Positions 30,522 to 40,076 of a stretch of 64,000 bases of DNA are shown piece by piece. Made by a program: the position numbers and the translations under genes. The first letter of the stretch is position 1. Every line of letters begins with the position of its first letter. Source of the stretch: Hondaea fermentalgiana (taxonomy: Eukaryota; Sar; Bigyra; Thraustochytrida; Thraustochytriidae); assembly GCA_014084085.1 (NCBI GenBank), contig NPFB01000006.1:423834-487833 (forward strand), written 5' to 3'. The notes below the pieces were generated by a model that searched no databases, had not been told where the DNA came from, and worked only from the letters and a program-made list of their open reading frames with translations.

Positions 30522-31570
30522 GTTGATCGCCTGAAGCCGTGCGCGGAAGAAGACAAAGCTAGTAAGGAGCAAGAAGCCGAGCACCCAACCTTTTGGCGGC
30601 AGGCAATAAGTCCTTCAATTGCGGTTTGGCTGTCTCCAACGCTCGCCTGATCGTTCCCCAATGCACCAAATAGGCTGGTCTCTCTTTCCAAGCAAAGTAT
30701 ACGTTTGGCCGAAGCGGATAGATTGCCGAAACCTATCTAGGGACACTTTGTCTCTGTCACATCCTATCCGTTGAGATCCATAGCATATTAGGAGGCCTAC
30801 TACCACTACTATTATTATTATCCACTGTGACAGCACAGTAGTAAAAGATCAGTAAACACAATAGTCAAGGCTCAGCAACACAGTTGGCCCAGGGAAAGGT
30901 GCTCTTTATTTCATTCAGGTCGGGCCAGGCAGGAAAGACCGTCTTATCGTGGATTTGGGCACAGTCAGCACTGGCGTTTCGCAGACCGCGGCGAGGACGC
31001 TTGGCTTCGGCTCGGCCTGGAGAGCGCAAACCTGGTCTTTTATTAGCCACAAAACCTTCGAAGACGAAAAGTCATCGCTTGAAGTATGTTTTCGGGCCTC
31101 GTGGGGTGGTGGCAATGCCTGTCGTAATGGAGTAAAAGGTATCGACCACGCAAAGGCGCCAGATAAGGTACCAATGACTATGAGACCCACTTTTCAGGGC
31201 TCGCATCGACCTTTCGCAGAATACTTGCCATCATCTGCCAGCTGGTTTTGGCCTGCTACTACCCATTCTTCCGTGCTTGGCTCGTTCATGATGACCGTAG
31301 TTGACAGAAAGAAAGTCAAGCTGTTCGTCCATCCTTGCTTGGCGTTAGCCAAACAAGTAGTACCACGGCTTGCAGCATTCTGGAACAGCTGCCAAGCTAC
31401 CGGCCGGCGGTTTGGGTCTCGTGAAGACTTGGGCTCCGGCCAGTTCGAGAACGTCCCTGCGCAGGTGGCCTGAAGGAGACGCGGTAGGGAGGAACTCGTG
31501 TGCGCGAGGCGCGGTGGCCTCGGAAAGCCAGGCAGGTCTTTTGGTGCTGGAAGACGCTCGCGTGGACGCG
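30522..31570. other. Intergenic region, possible unresolved small gene
   Basis: Lies between the start of the minus-strand membrane protein and the start of the KDEL protein. It has short palindromic CTACTA/TAGTAG motifs near 30797-30842. From about 30870 to 31470 both strands hold unusually coding-like open stretches. One candidate is a short two-exon minus-strand ORF (31289-31211 joined to 31118-31072, 41 residues, 92-bp GT-AG intron with a weak GTCGAT donor). I do not regard any gene here as established. Confidence 0.4.
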
Positions 31571-34216
31571 ATGGTCCGCAGGAGTGTTCGAGCCGCCACG
31601 CTGGCGAAGATGGCGATCGCGAGCCTGCTGTGCGCGGTAGTGGCAGCGAGCGAGGAGGCGGCGGCGGCGGCGGCGGGAGCAGATGCAGCTGCAGAGGCCG
31701 GAACTACGGACGCTGCGCTCGTGCAGTCTCTGACGGGCGAAGATCTCGATTCACAAGTGTATCGATCCCGTGAGGCGTGGGCAGTTCTGGTGACTGCGTC
31801 CCAAGGCTGTCCTCAATGCCAGACGCTCGAGGCGCTTCTTGAGACCACCGCGCGCAGCAGCAACGGGCTAGCCAAGTTTGCCACCGTGGATGTCCTTGAC
31901 GCGGCGAATGTCAAAGCGCTGGGCGGAAATCTCGCACAGTTGGGACTTCCCCAGCTCCGTCTTTACGTCGAGCCAGGGCAAAGAAACGCGTACAAAAAGG
32001 ATGAGTTCTACCGCGAATTCCACATGTACAGCGGCCACGACAATGCTCGTGCCATTAAGCGCTTTCTACAGGACGCCATTCTGAAGGAAGCTCCAGTGGA
32101 AGTGGTCACAGGTGCAAACTTTTCGCAATGGGCAGAACAAGTGCAAGACTCTGGCAAGGGTGGAGCGCTAATGCTGAGTACCAAGAAGCAACCGAGCGCA
32201 ACCGTGGCGGCCCTCGCGCGTCTTGCGCAAGGAGCCTCGATTCCCGTAGCTCAGTACTCGAACTTTGAGGCAGGCTCGGAAGAGGCGTCTACGGTAGAGG
32301 CCATTATCGGCGGTGCTGGGGAAGGTGTTCCCCGCCTTGCAGCGTTCAAGCCCTCGGAGAAGACTTGGGTATCTCTCGACCTTTCAACGGGAAAAAGTAC
32401 GGGCCTGCAGGACCTTGCCAACTTCTTAGAAGCTGACGCAGGGCTTGATTTGCTCAGGTCTGGGGCCGGTGAAAGTCGTCAAGGCGGCAAGGCTGGGAGT
32501 TCAGGGCAAGCTGAAGACCAGGCCAAGTCGAATGCGCTTGCTTCGGGCCTTGTGACGTCCCTTGCGCAACTTCGTGATGAGGTCCTCTCGCAAAAGATGC
32601 CGATTGTTCTCGCGGCGCGTGTCTCGGGGAACGCTCAAACACCCCCGGACTGGGACAAGCTTCGCGCCAAGTCACACGGCGTGACCATGGTGCAGGTTCA
32701 CTGTGACTCATTGAAAGAAAAAGAAGGAGCAGAACACGCTTCTGCCACGGAGGCATTGTGCCCTCCTGCGGACGCGAAGGACCTTCTCCATGAAGAGGGC
32801 TCGGCGTGGGCAGTCACGGAATGGGATTTTGTTCGAAAGTCGAGTGCCTCTGATGATGAAGATGAGGATCTTCGGGGCTTTGACAGTGGAGCACGAACAG
32901 ACTCCTTGACGGAAGCGCGCTCCAAGGCGTTAGCTTCGATTCCTGACGTTGTTATGAAGCTGCCCGATGGAAGTATGCTGCAGAACTTTATCAGCATGGC
33001 CGTGCAAAGTCACCTCCTCCCCGTAGTCCTGTTAGGCAACAAGCCAGACCCGCCTGCGATGCTCGTGAGCGCAGCAGCCGCAGCGGAGGGCCTCGCGCTC
33101 ATCGCATACCGTGCAAACCCTTCTGCAGACGAGCTGCAAACCTCGTTCGGGATGCCTCTAGGCATTTCGGTACCGCAACTTGTGGCTATTGGCACGGAAA
33201 AGGTACCGGGCAAGGACGAGTTGCGCATGATGATTTCTTTGTACGATCGCCAGGCCTATGGCAAGTTTTCTTACCAGCGCATGCTCGGCTTCATGATTCA
33301 AGTCGCTCAAATGACAAAGGATGAGGACGCACAGCGTGCATTGCATGCGTGGGTGCGCACCCATGGTGTTTCTCTTGGTGTGAGGATCCAGGGCGAGGAG
33401 ACCGGGGAAGAGACTCTTTCGCAGACTGAGTCCTTTCAATCGGAGACCGGCGCCTCTGGCCCCCTTGATGACGCCTCCAAAGACATGGCCGTCATTTCGA
33501 GTGCAGAGGATTGGGCGCGTCTGTGCCCTGAGGACGGTTCTTCGCCGCAGCTGCTGTGCGCGATTGGCTTTCTGGATGGGAATCCGCTTAACGCTGACCT
33601 TGACATGCAGAAGGCTTTGCTTCAGGGCTCGCGAGAAAAACTTTTGGGGACTCCGAGCGGTGCTGCCAAGTTGCGATTTATGTGGGTGGACGCAACTTGC
33701 CATGAGTCCTTTTTGTCCGGGTTTCAGATGGACGCCTCAGGTTTGCCCACGCTTGGGGTCTACCACCCTCGCAAGCGTATCTTTTTCAGAATGTTTCAAG
33801 GTTTGTCAGCCGCGAACGCAGAAAAGTTTCTTATCAGCATCGCCAGCGGCTTTGGCAAGAACTCCGAGACATTGGATGCACGTCCGGGATTTGGCGAAAA
33901 TGTCGACTGCGCTTCTCTGCCATCGCGTGCGTCCACGTCGGGTCATTCTGGCGCCGCAAATGAGGCAAGTATGGAGGGGGATGAGGATGAGGATGAGGAC
34001 GACTTTCTCGCCGAGATTCGCGCCGAAGAAGAGGCCGAGCGCAAGCGTCGCAAGCTCGAGGTCAAGGCAGAGATGGAGCTCTTGAAAGAGGAAAAGCGCA
34101 AGAAGGCTGAACAAGAGAAAAAGGAGGCCGAGGCCGAGGCCGCCGCTGCTTCAGCTGCCAAGGCGCGTCGAAGGCGTCGTAGACGCCGCCGCAAGGCTGC
34201 CAAGGATGAGCTCTAA
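31571..34216 (+). CDS. ER-resident thioredoxin-like protein with C-terminal KDEL
   Basis: 881 residues, intronless. A basic start and hydrophobic stretch (LAKMAIASLLCAVVAAS) form a signal peptide. Residues about 55-165 are a thioredoxin fold with the active-site CPQC (Cys80, Cys83) in place of the CGHC of PDI. Later blocks (about 170-290, 450-590 and 650-770) look like further thioredoxin-fold units without CxxC, but this is less certain. The C-terminus has an acidic segment (DEDEDEDDFLAEI), a charged coiled coil (about 805-860), a run of nine Arg, and then the terminal KDEL. KDEL is the canonical ER retrieval signal, so the protein should reside in the ER lumen as a redox or chaperone factor. 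The start is set at the ATG before the signal peptide; an in-frame extension to 31370 lacks leader character. Confidence 0.82.
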   Translation: MVRRSVRAATLAKMAIASLLCAVVAASEEAAAAAAGADAAAEAGTTDAALVQSLTGEDLDSQVYRSREAWAVLVTASQGCPQCQTLEALLETTARSSNGLAKFATVDVLDAANVKALGGNLAQLGLPQLRLYVEPGQRNAYKKDEFYREFHMYSGHDNARAIKRFLQDAILKEAPVEVVTGANFSQWAEQVQDSGKGGALMLSTKKQPSATVAALARLAQGASIPVAQYSNFEAGSEEASTVEAIIGGAGEGVPRLAAFKPSEKTWVSLDLSTGKSTGLQDLANFLEADAGLDLLRSGAGESRQGGKAGSSGQAEDQAKSNALASGLVTSLAQLRDEVLSQKMPIVLAARVSGNAQTPPDWDKLRAKSHGVTMVQVHCDSLKEKEGAEHASATEALCPPADAKDLLHEEGSAWAVTEWDFVRKSSASDDEDEDLRGFDSGARTDSLTEARSKALASIPDVVMKLPDGSMLQNFISMAVQSHLLPVVLLGNKPDPPAMLVSAAAAAEGLALIAYRANPSADELQTSFGMPLGISVPQLVAIGTEKVPGKDELRMMISLYDRQAYGKFSYQRMLGFMIQVAQMTKDEDAQRALHAWVRTHGVSLGVRIQGEETGEETLSQTESFQSETGASGPLDDASKDMAVISSAEDWARLCPEDGSSPQLLCAIGFLDGNPLNADLDMQKALLQGSREKLLGTPSGAAKLRFMWVDATCHESFLSGFQMDASGLPTLGVYHPRKRIFFRMFQGLSAANAEKFLISIASGFGKNSETLDARPGFGENVDCASLPSRASTSGHSGAANEASMEGDEDEDEDDFLAEIRAEEEAERKRRKLEVKAEMELLKEEKRKKAEQEKKEAEAEAAAASAAKARRRRRRRRRKAAKDEL

Positions 34217-35003
34217 CCAAGGATGAGCACTCTTGATCGCCTCTCGTTGCACGATACATAAATAAGATGGAATAGACTTTTTTGCGCAAGTTTGATCAGC
34301 CAGACGAATTTGACGCCAGCTGTGTTGTTTGGTTTTGTTTTCCTGACGACCCGATCATTCATCGTAGATCGCGCTTGGAGCTTTGGGTAGAGGATTTCCT
34401 TGGCCTGGATTAAGAAATGTTCGGGTTCCACAAGAAACAAATGCGAATCAGGATTCCCCCTGGTTGGTCTCGCGTTGGCTCCACACTTGCATACGCAAAT
34501 TGCTCGCTGCAGAAACCCAGCATTTGCTTCAATCTTGCGCGCATCCTCCACGCACGTTCCCACGAAGTAGGCGCACACCTTCACTGGCTGCGAACTCTCC
34601 CCTTGTTCGCTTGGAAACCGCTGCGACATAGACTATCTGCAACCCGCACATACATCCAACAATAACTAGGGTTCCAGATAGACCACGCTGCGGTGGAACC
34701 TTTCCAGAACAATTGCGGAACCGGCGCTATCTTCATTCTCCTTCTCGTTCTGCTTCTTTCTTCTTCTTCTTCTTCTTCTTCTTCTTCTTTCTCCTTCCTC
34801 GCCGTCGCTGCCGCTGCCGAGGGCGCCAGGCGGACTGCGCTGGGCGGCGGCCGCGGGCGAGGGGTTGCGCGGCGGGGCGAGGGAGGCGGGGCGGCGCAGG
34901 CTGAGCCCGCGCTGCGGCCGCCCCGCGTCCGACGCGCGGCGACGCGGCGCAGCAGCGAACGAAGAAGAAGAAAGGCTGAAGTCGCCGTAGTCTGCCATAG
35001 CGC

Positions 35004-35170
35004 ACTTGCGGCCGCCATTGTGCACTTGTGGCCGCCATTGTAGACTTGCGCAGCCGCCATTGTGCTGCGCTTGGGGCGCCGCGCCCCGGTTGCGCGCGCA
35101 AGTGCGCAATGGCGGCTGCGCAAGTCCACAATGTAAGGTGCAAGTGAATGTATGCGTGCGCAAGTGCACA
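35004..35170. repeat. Inverted array of a 20-22 bp ACTTGYG-CCGCCATTG element
   Basis: Three direct copies lie head to tail at 35004-35023, 35024-35043 and 35044-35065. An inverted copy at 35104-35125 is complementary to the third over 22 bp with a single mismatch. The 38-bp spacer is itself nearly palindromic around GGGGCGCCGCGCCCC, so 35044-35125 can fold into an 82-bp imperfect hairpin. Weaker inverted half-copies (GTGCAAGTG, GTGCGCAAGTGCAC) continue to 35170. It sits about 150-320 bp before the acyl carrier protein ATG and is probably a promoter element. Confidence 0.85.
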
Positions 35171-35230
35171 ATTGCGCCGCGAGTGGCGACAGCGAAAGGA
35201 GCGGCGGCGAGGCAGAGCCGATAGATCGCA

Positions 35231-35312
35231 AGCAGCAGCAGCAGCAGCAGCAGCAGGTGAGCAGCAGCAGCAGCAGCAGCAGCAGCAGAGCGCAGTAGCA
35301 GCAGCAGCAAGT
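35231..35312. repeat. (AGC)n microsatellite in ACP leader
   Basis: Interrupted AGC trinucleotide tract ending 8 bp before the ACP start codon, likely within the 5' UTR. Confidence 0.93.
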
Positions 35313-35320
35313 CCAGGAAG

Positions 35321-35752
35321 ATGCGCCGCGTCGCCACGACCCTCGCCCGCAACGGCGGCCGCGCCCTCGGCGCCCGCAGCGGCATGCTCGCCGCGCGCCA
35401 GGCGGCCCGCGTCAGCCTGGTCCAGCCCGCGCCCCTTGCGCAGCTGCGCGCCCCGGTGACCCTGAACATGGGCGTGCGCGCCTTCTCGGCGTCGTCCACC
35501 TTCTTGCCAGAGGCGGAGGTGCAGGAGCGCGTGATCGAGGTGATCAAGAACTTCGACAAGGTCGATGCCTCCAAGGTCAAGCCCGAGGCGCACTTCATCA
35601 ACGACCTCGGCCTCGACTCGCTCGACGCTGTCGAGCTCGTCATGGCCATTGAGGAGGAGTTTGTTATTGAGATCCCCGACGACCAGGCTGAGAAGATCCT
35701 CACCTGCGACGACGCCGTCAAGTTTGTCTCACAGCACCCCCAGGCCCAGTAA
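35321..35752 (+). CDS. Mitochondrial acyl carrier protein
   Basis: 143 residues. The N-terminal 60 residues are rich in Arg, Ala and Ser without acidic residues, typical of a mitochondrial presequence. The remaining 80 residues are a complete [23 protein letters not shown], then [18 protein letters not shown], then IPDDQAEKI. Ser100 in the DSL motif is the 4'-phosphopantetheine attachment site. In mitochondria this protein carries acyl chains for type II fatty acid and lipoate synthesis. It is also a complex I subunit and a partner of LYR proteins (NDUFAB1/ACPM family). The start at 35321 is the first ATG after the AGC tract and gives the expected presequence. A plastid targeting alternative is less likely in this lineage. 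Confidence 0.95.
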   Translation: MRRVATTLARNGGRALGARSGMLAARQAARVSLVQPAPLAQLRAPVTLNMGVRAFSASSTFLPEAEVQERVIEVIKNFDKVDASKVKPEAHFINDLGLDSLDAVELVMAIEEEFVIEIPDDQAEKILTCDDAVKFVSQHPQAQ

Positions 35753-36513
35753 AATGGCTTCTCGGCAGCATTGCTTAGCTTAGCTTTGCTTTGCTTTTGG
35801 CTTGCTTTGCCTTGCCTTGCCCTTGTCTAGCCTTGCTTTGCCCTGCTCTGTCTGCCACGCTCGCTCGCTTAGTCAGCTAGCTGGCTTGCTGGGTAGGCTT
35901 TGCAGGCTTGCAGGGGAGGGGAGGTTGAGATGATGCGCGTGCGCATGCGCAATATCGCGCACCGTGCGTCGCCTCTTCTTCGTCCACGTCGGTCGGTCAC
36001 TTCTGGCGCCTCGTAAGGTGTGTTAGCTGATGTTCCTTCTTCATGTTGTCTTCAAACCTGGAGAGAGTATCTTCACCTTTTGGCCGCTTTGCGAAAGTTC
36101 TTCATGTCAGCCAGTGCGCAAGTTACCATTTCAAGAAATATAATTTGAGAGAAGCAGCAGAAAAAAAAAAATGCGAATGCAGACAATTCGATTGTCCTTG
36201 CTCACGCTTGTCAATTCTTACAATCTTGTCTCTGATGAGCTCGTAAAGTCGAAGTTGAATTTCTTGATGATTTGGTGATGCCATCACGAAGCGCCCCGAC
36301 CATTGCTGACTGCTTGGCGGACTGGCTGATCGGTTCAGAATGGGGGAGATGAACTAACATTTGAACACTTGATTGGAAATTTCCCTTGATCGCATTCGGT
36401 GGTATTACCTATTCTTCTATTGTTGAAATTGTTGAAATGAATGCAAGTGCAATCAAAGACATGACCTTTTTACTACTCATAATGTTTTGTAGCTCAATCA
36501 AGATGGATCGAAA
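35753..36513. other. Convergent intergenic region
   Basis: 3' flanks of the ACP gene (+) and HBS1 (-). It starts with CTTTG/CTTGC-type imperfect repeats (about 35775-35850) and becomes AT-rich after 36010. No gene is seen. Confidence 0.6.
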
Positions 36514-38332
36514 TTATCGCAGCTTCTTCTTTTTGGGCGATTTGAAGTCCAGAACGCGGCCAGCCGCGACGGTGACACCATTCTGGCGAAGCAAAATGCG
36601 CGAAAGAGGACGGAAGTCGTCGTGCCGCTCAATGCAAATTGAGTCCTGCGTCTGAATGAAGACGCGTGCAGTCTGGTTCTTGCGAATGAAACGCGGGTTG
36701 GCCTTGTCCTTGCCGTCAGGCTGTCGCACTGAGGCAAGCTTTAAAATGTGCGCCACAGCCTGGCTACTCTGCGTGTGCAACTGCACCTGGGTTCCGTTGA
36801 GAAGCGGGACAGCGAGACCGTCGAAAGTAGCAATCTCTGCCTCAAAATATTGAACCACAGGAATCGGAAATTTGGCTTCGCAGAGCACACTCGTGAGGCC
36901 TACCATAGTGTCCTCGATGCCCTGGAGACCCACGTCCACATTCTCGCCGGCGCGAGCATACTTGGCTGGAACGATCTCCTTGCCGCGATGGCGATGAATG
37001 CCCTTTACCTTGGCCAAAACCATGGAGGGAGCCACCATGACGCTTTCACCTTCCTTGATCACGCCGGCCTCGATCTTGCCGCTCACCGTGATGGGGCCAA
37101 GCAAGATCGTCTTAAAAATGTCGGCTACCACCATTCGTAGCGGCTTGTTAGCTGGACGTGCCACAGGCGGCATCGCGTCGATGCATTGCGCCACGGATGG
37201 TCCCTTGTACCAGTCTGCCACGCCAGCAGGAAGGGGGTCCACCAGGTTCACACCGGCGAGGCCACTCACAGGGACAAAGATGAGATCTTCAGCAGCGTAG
37301 CCGCCTTGCAGGAGAAAGGCGCGCAGCGACTCGACCACTTCATTGAAGCGATCTTGCGACCATTCACACATGTCCATTTTATTCACTGCAATAACGAGCT
37401 TTCGAATACCGCAGTACCGAGCAAGAATGGCGTGCTCCTTGGTCTGTCCATTGTGTTGAAAACTACTTTCGAACTCGCCCGTACTTGCTGGCACCACAAG
37501 AATGGCCACATCCCCCTGTGCAGCGCCAGAAATCATATTTGGGATAAAGTCTCGATGACCCGGGGCATCCAAGAGCGTCACGCATCGATGCTCTGTTTCA
37601 AAGTATTTCACGCCTACGTCAACGGTGACGCCCCGCTCGCGCTCGTCCTCATGCTCATCGAGAACCCAGGCGAACGCAAATGAGCCTTTGTTCAGGACCT
37701 TGGCCTCTTTTTCAAATTTATGCATGTCACGCTGCGAAACGTACTTGAGCTTGTACAAAAGATGGCCCATGAGCGTACTTTTGCCAGCGTCGACGTGGCC
37801 AATCACGACGAGATTCAGGTTTGGCTTCTCGTCCGCCTCACCAGGATCCAGCTTCAGCTTGTCCAGCTTGCTCACAAACTTGGCATAAGCGCCAGGACCA
37901 GGGGCGCCCGCGCTAGCTGTGCCTGCACCTGCACCTGCACCTGCGCCGCTCCGCGAAGAAGGGGCGGCCTTGGGCTTGGGAGCTGGCGCGGCCTCGGGTG
38001 CCGCTGAAGCTGCATTCGCTTGTGGGGCTGCTGAGGCAACAGCAGCAGCAGGAGTCTGTGAGGCAGATGATGATTCGCCCTTTCCTGCGCCGCCAAGGCT
38101 CAAGACAACGGGCTTGCTCGCTGCGGCAGGCTTCGAGTCTGTTCCCGTCCCCTTTGTAGTGTTGTTCGCATGGGCCTCGTCCAGAAGCTGTGACATTGCT
38201 GCGTCCATGTTTCCGCCATGAGCTTGAAGGGCTTCACGAATGCGAGCTTGCGGGACACCATCAAGGAGTTCAGTCATTTGAAACACCTTGCCGGTTAAAT
38301 CCATCGCACTTTGTCCCTGTTGTCCGTGTTGC

Positions 38333-38364
<32 letters not shown>

Positions 38365-38508
38365 GGAGGGATGCTGTGCGTTTGCGTTGGATTTCTTGCC
38401 TTTGTTCTTGCCTTTTTTGTTCTGCTTCTTGCTGTTTGAAATGATAAAAGATTGAGCCCCGGGCGCAGGAGCCGGTGCTGCAGGGAACGCATCTGGAGGC
38501 GGTGGTGC

Positions 38509-38547
<39 letters not shown>

Positions 38548-38931
38548 TGCGTTCAGATCCTGGCTGGATCCGTATTGCGCGGCAAGCATCGCGGCCTCTT
38601 GGGCCTCATACTCTTCATCGTAATAGTCCTGCAATACGAGTGATTTTCGTCGTCGTCTCTGGTCAGTTCGCCGCTCCGCCCTCTTTTCTCTCTCTCTTGC
38701 GCGCGCGAGCGAGGCGGGGATGGCGTGTCCCCGAGAGCTTCGCGTTCCCCGTCCGCGCGGCGCCCGCTATCTCGTTCTTCATTCACACACCCTGCCTCGT
38801 TGCGCCGCCCTTCTTATTTGGTTCTCCGCGGCTCACGCGGCTCGCACGGGTATCGGCTGCGCAGCACTTACCTCGTCGTCGTAGTCGTCGTACAGGTCGT
38901 CCGCGTCGTACGTGGGGTTGATGCGCCTCAT
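36514..38931 (-). CDS. HBS1: HBS1-like translational GTPase (ribosome rescue)
   Basis: Exon 1 is 38931-38872 (20 codons, MRRINPTYDADDLYDDYDDE) and exon 2 is 38628-36514. They are separated by a 243-bp GT-AG intron (donor GTAAGT, acceptor TTGCAG) in phase 0. The product is 724 residues. The acidic start plus the helix TELLDGVPQARIREALQAHGG (about 137-160) is the HBS1 N-terminal domain; poly-Gln runs lie around 40-60 and 108-120. The eEF1A-like GTPase follows: GHVDAGKS (297-304), DAPGH, NKMD, then two beta barrels. HBS1 with Dom34/Pelota dissociates stalled ribosomes. The RVNPT/YD-type acidic start and absence of eRF3 PAM2 features favour HBS1 over eRF3 or eEF1A. The exon 1 splice restores the family N-terminus, which supports the gene model. 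Confidence 0.93.
38331..38362. repeat. (CTG)n coding repeat in HBS1
   Basis: Encodes one of the poly-Gln runs on the minus strand. A second, CTGTTG-type, tract at about 38507-38548 encodes the other. Confidence 0.9.
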
Positions 38932-39489
38932 CTTCGCGTCTCCGCTCTCGAATTCGAGTTCAAATTCGGATTTGTTCACTAGTAGTGCCTACTACAAAAA
39001 ACAGAGACAGAGCCACTGTTCAAGCTTGGATTTGAAGTCGAATTTTCTTTTTTTACCATGGTGAATTTGAATTTGTTGCATAGTAGGACTCGAAGCCAAG
39101 CCAGCCAGAGCGAGCGGCCGTGTGGTGGGCCCAACAGAGATAAAGCTTCTATATTTCACTTGCGACGCGCATAGTCCTACTTGTGGCCGCCGGATAGCCG
39201 ACTTGGCCCCGCGGGCGGCGATTGGCCGTGGACCACTCGCGAAGCAAGCAGTGGACTTGGCTTGCTTGCTTGCGAGAGAGAGAGAGAGCAGTCAGCTTAT
39301 CTATCTCCGACGCGCAGCTCGCCAGACGTCGCCCGCGCGCCGAGAACCCCGCTTGCAGCGCTCGCGTCTCCGTGCCACCGCCGCCACCCGCCGCCTCGCG
39401 CACGTGTGCCGCTGCGCTCCCCGCGACGCGGAGAGTGCTCGAAGAAGCGTAGATCGGGAAAAGCCGCAAGCTAGCTAGTAGTAGCCAGA
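38932..39489. promoter_or_regulatory. Divergent promoter of HBS1 and TIM13
   Basis: 558 bp between outward-facing start codons. It contains direct repeats of an AATTCGAGTTCAAATTCG type (about 38949-38980, with related ones at about 39030-39075). ACTTGCG lies at 39158-39164 and a copy of the recurrent promoter element at 39179-39198. A (GA)n tract is at about 39274-39288. No gene lies inside. Confidence 0.6.
39179..39198 (+). promoter_or_regulatory. ACTTGTG-CCGCC element
   Basis: Reads ACTTGTGGCCGCCGGATAGC, identical over its first 13 bases to a unit of the array upstream of the ACP gene. Role inferred from recurrence. Confidence 0.45.
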
Positions 39490-39738
39490 ATGGCGGGCCA
39501 GGTCTCCCCGGAGCAGCAGCAGCAGCTTCTGCAGCAGGTGCGCAGCGAGGTGCAGGCGCAGGCTCTGCAGGAGATGTTTACTAAGATCTCGGAGAAGTGC
39601 TTTGTCAAGTGCCTGTCCAAGCCGGGCTCCAAGCTTAGCTCCAGCGAGCAAAAGTGCCTGGCCATGTGCATGGATCGCTACATGGACACCATGAACGTCG
39701 TCTCCCAGGCCATGGTCCAGCGCGGACAGCAGCAGTAG
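39490..39738 (+). CDS. TIM13: Mitochondrial small TIM chaperone Tim13
   Basis: 82 residues with the twin CX3C signature: Cys37/Cys41 and Cys56/Cys60 separated by 14 residues. The segments SEKCFVKCLSKPG and SEQKCLAMCMDRYMDTMN are characteristic of Tim13. In the intermembrane space it forms a hexamer with Tim8 that escorts hydrophobic precursors to the inner membrane. The length matches the family (about 85-105). It has no cleavable presequence, as expected for an MIA40 substrate. The start is the ATG nine residues before the helix. It is divergent from HBS1. Confidence 0.95.
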   Translation: MAGQVSPEQQQQLLQQVRSEVQAQALQEMFTKISEKCFVKCLSKPGSKLSSSEQKCLAMCMDRYMDTMNVVSQAMVQRGQQQ

Positions 39739-40076
39739 ACCTGCGCGTGTCCTTGGGACGGACGCTCCGGGCATACGCACGCGCAAAACCAGCCAGCCTA
39801 CAGTATACGTAATCTGCTTTTTCTCTTATTCCATCACCCTCTTCCTCTTTCTTTTTGCTTCTCCTCCATTTTTCTCCATGGCTCTTCCTTCGTTACGCCA
39901 GCCAGACCAAACACTCAGCCCGTAAGCAAACAGGCAAGTGAGCAAACAACCAAGCAAACAAGATTTATTGGTCTTGGTGTCAAGGGCAATACATGTCAAT
40001 CATATCGGGTGAATCGAAAGAAGCGCAGCATCTTTTGAATTCCAAATGCCGCTTGCTCGCTCGCTCGCTCGCTTGA
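39739..40076. other. Convergent intergenic region
   Basis: 3' flanks of TIM13 (+) and the condensin gene (-). Pyrimidine-rich (39820-39880) with a GCTCGCTCG tract at about 40053-40073. No gene. Confidence 0.6.

Larger units (their letters stand above)
34217..35320. promoter_or_regulatory. Upstream region of mitochondrial acyl carrier protein with inverted element array
   Basis: 1.1 kb after the KDEL gene. The first 450 bp is AT-rich 3' flank. A (CTT)n tract lies at about 34757-34795. GC-rich sequence follows to 34980, then the inverted array of ACTTGYG..CCGCCATTG units at 35004-35170, then an (AGC)n tract just before the ACP start. No gene is supported; frames across the CTT tract are poly-Ser or poly-Lys artefacts. 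Confidence 0.6.
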
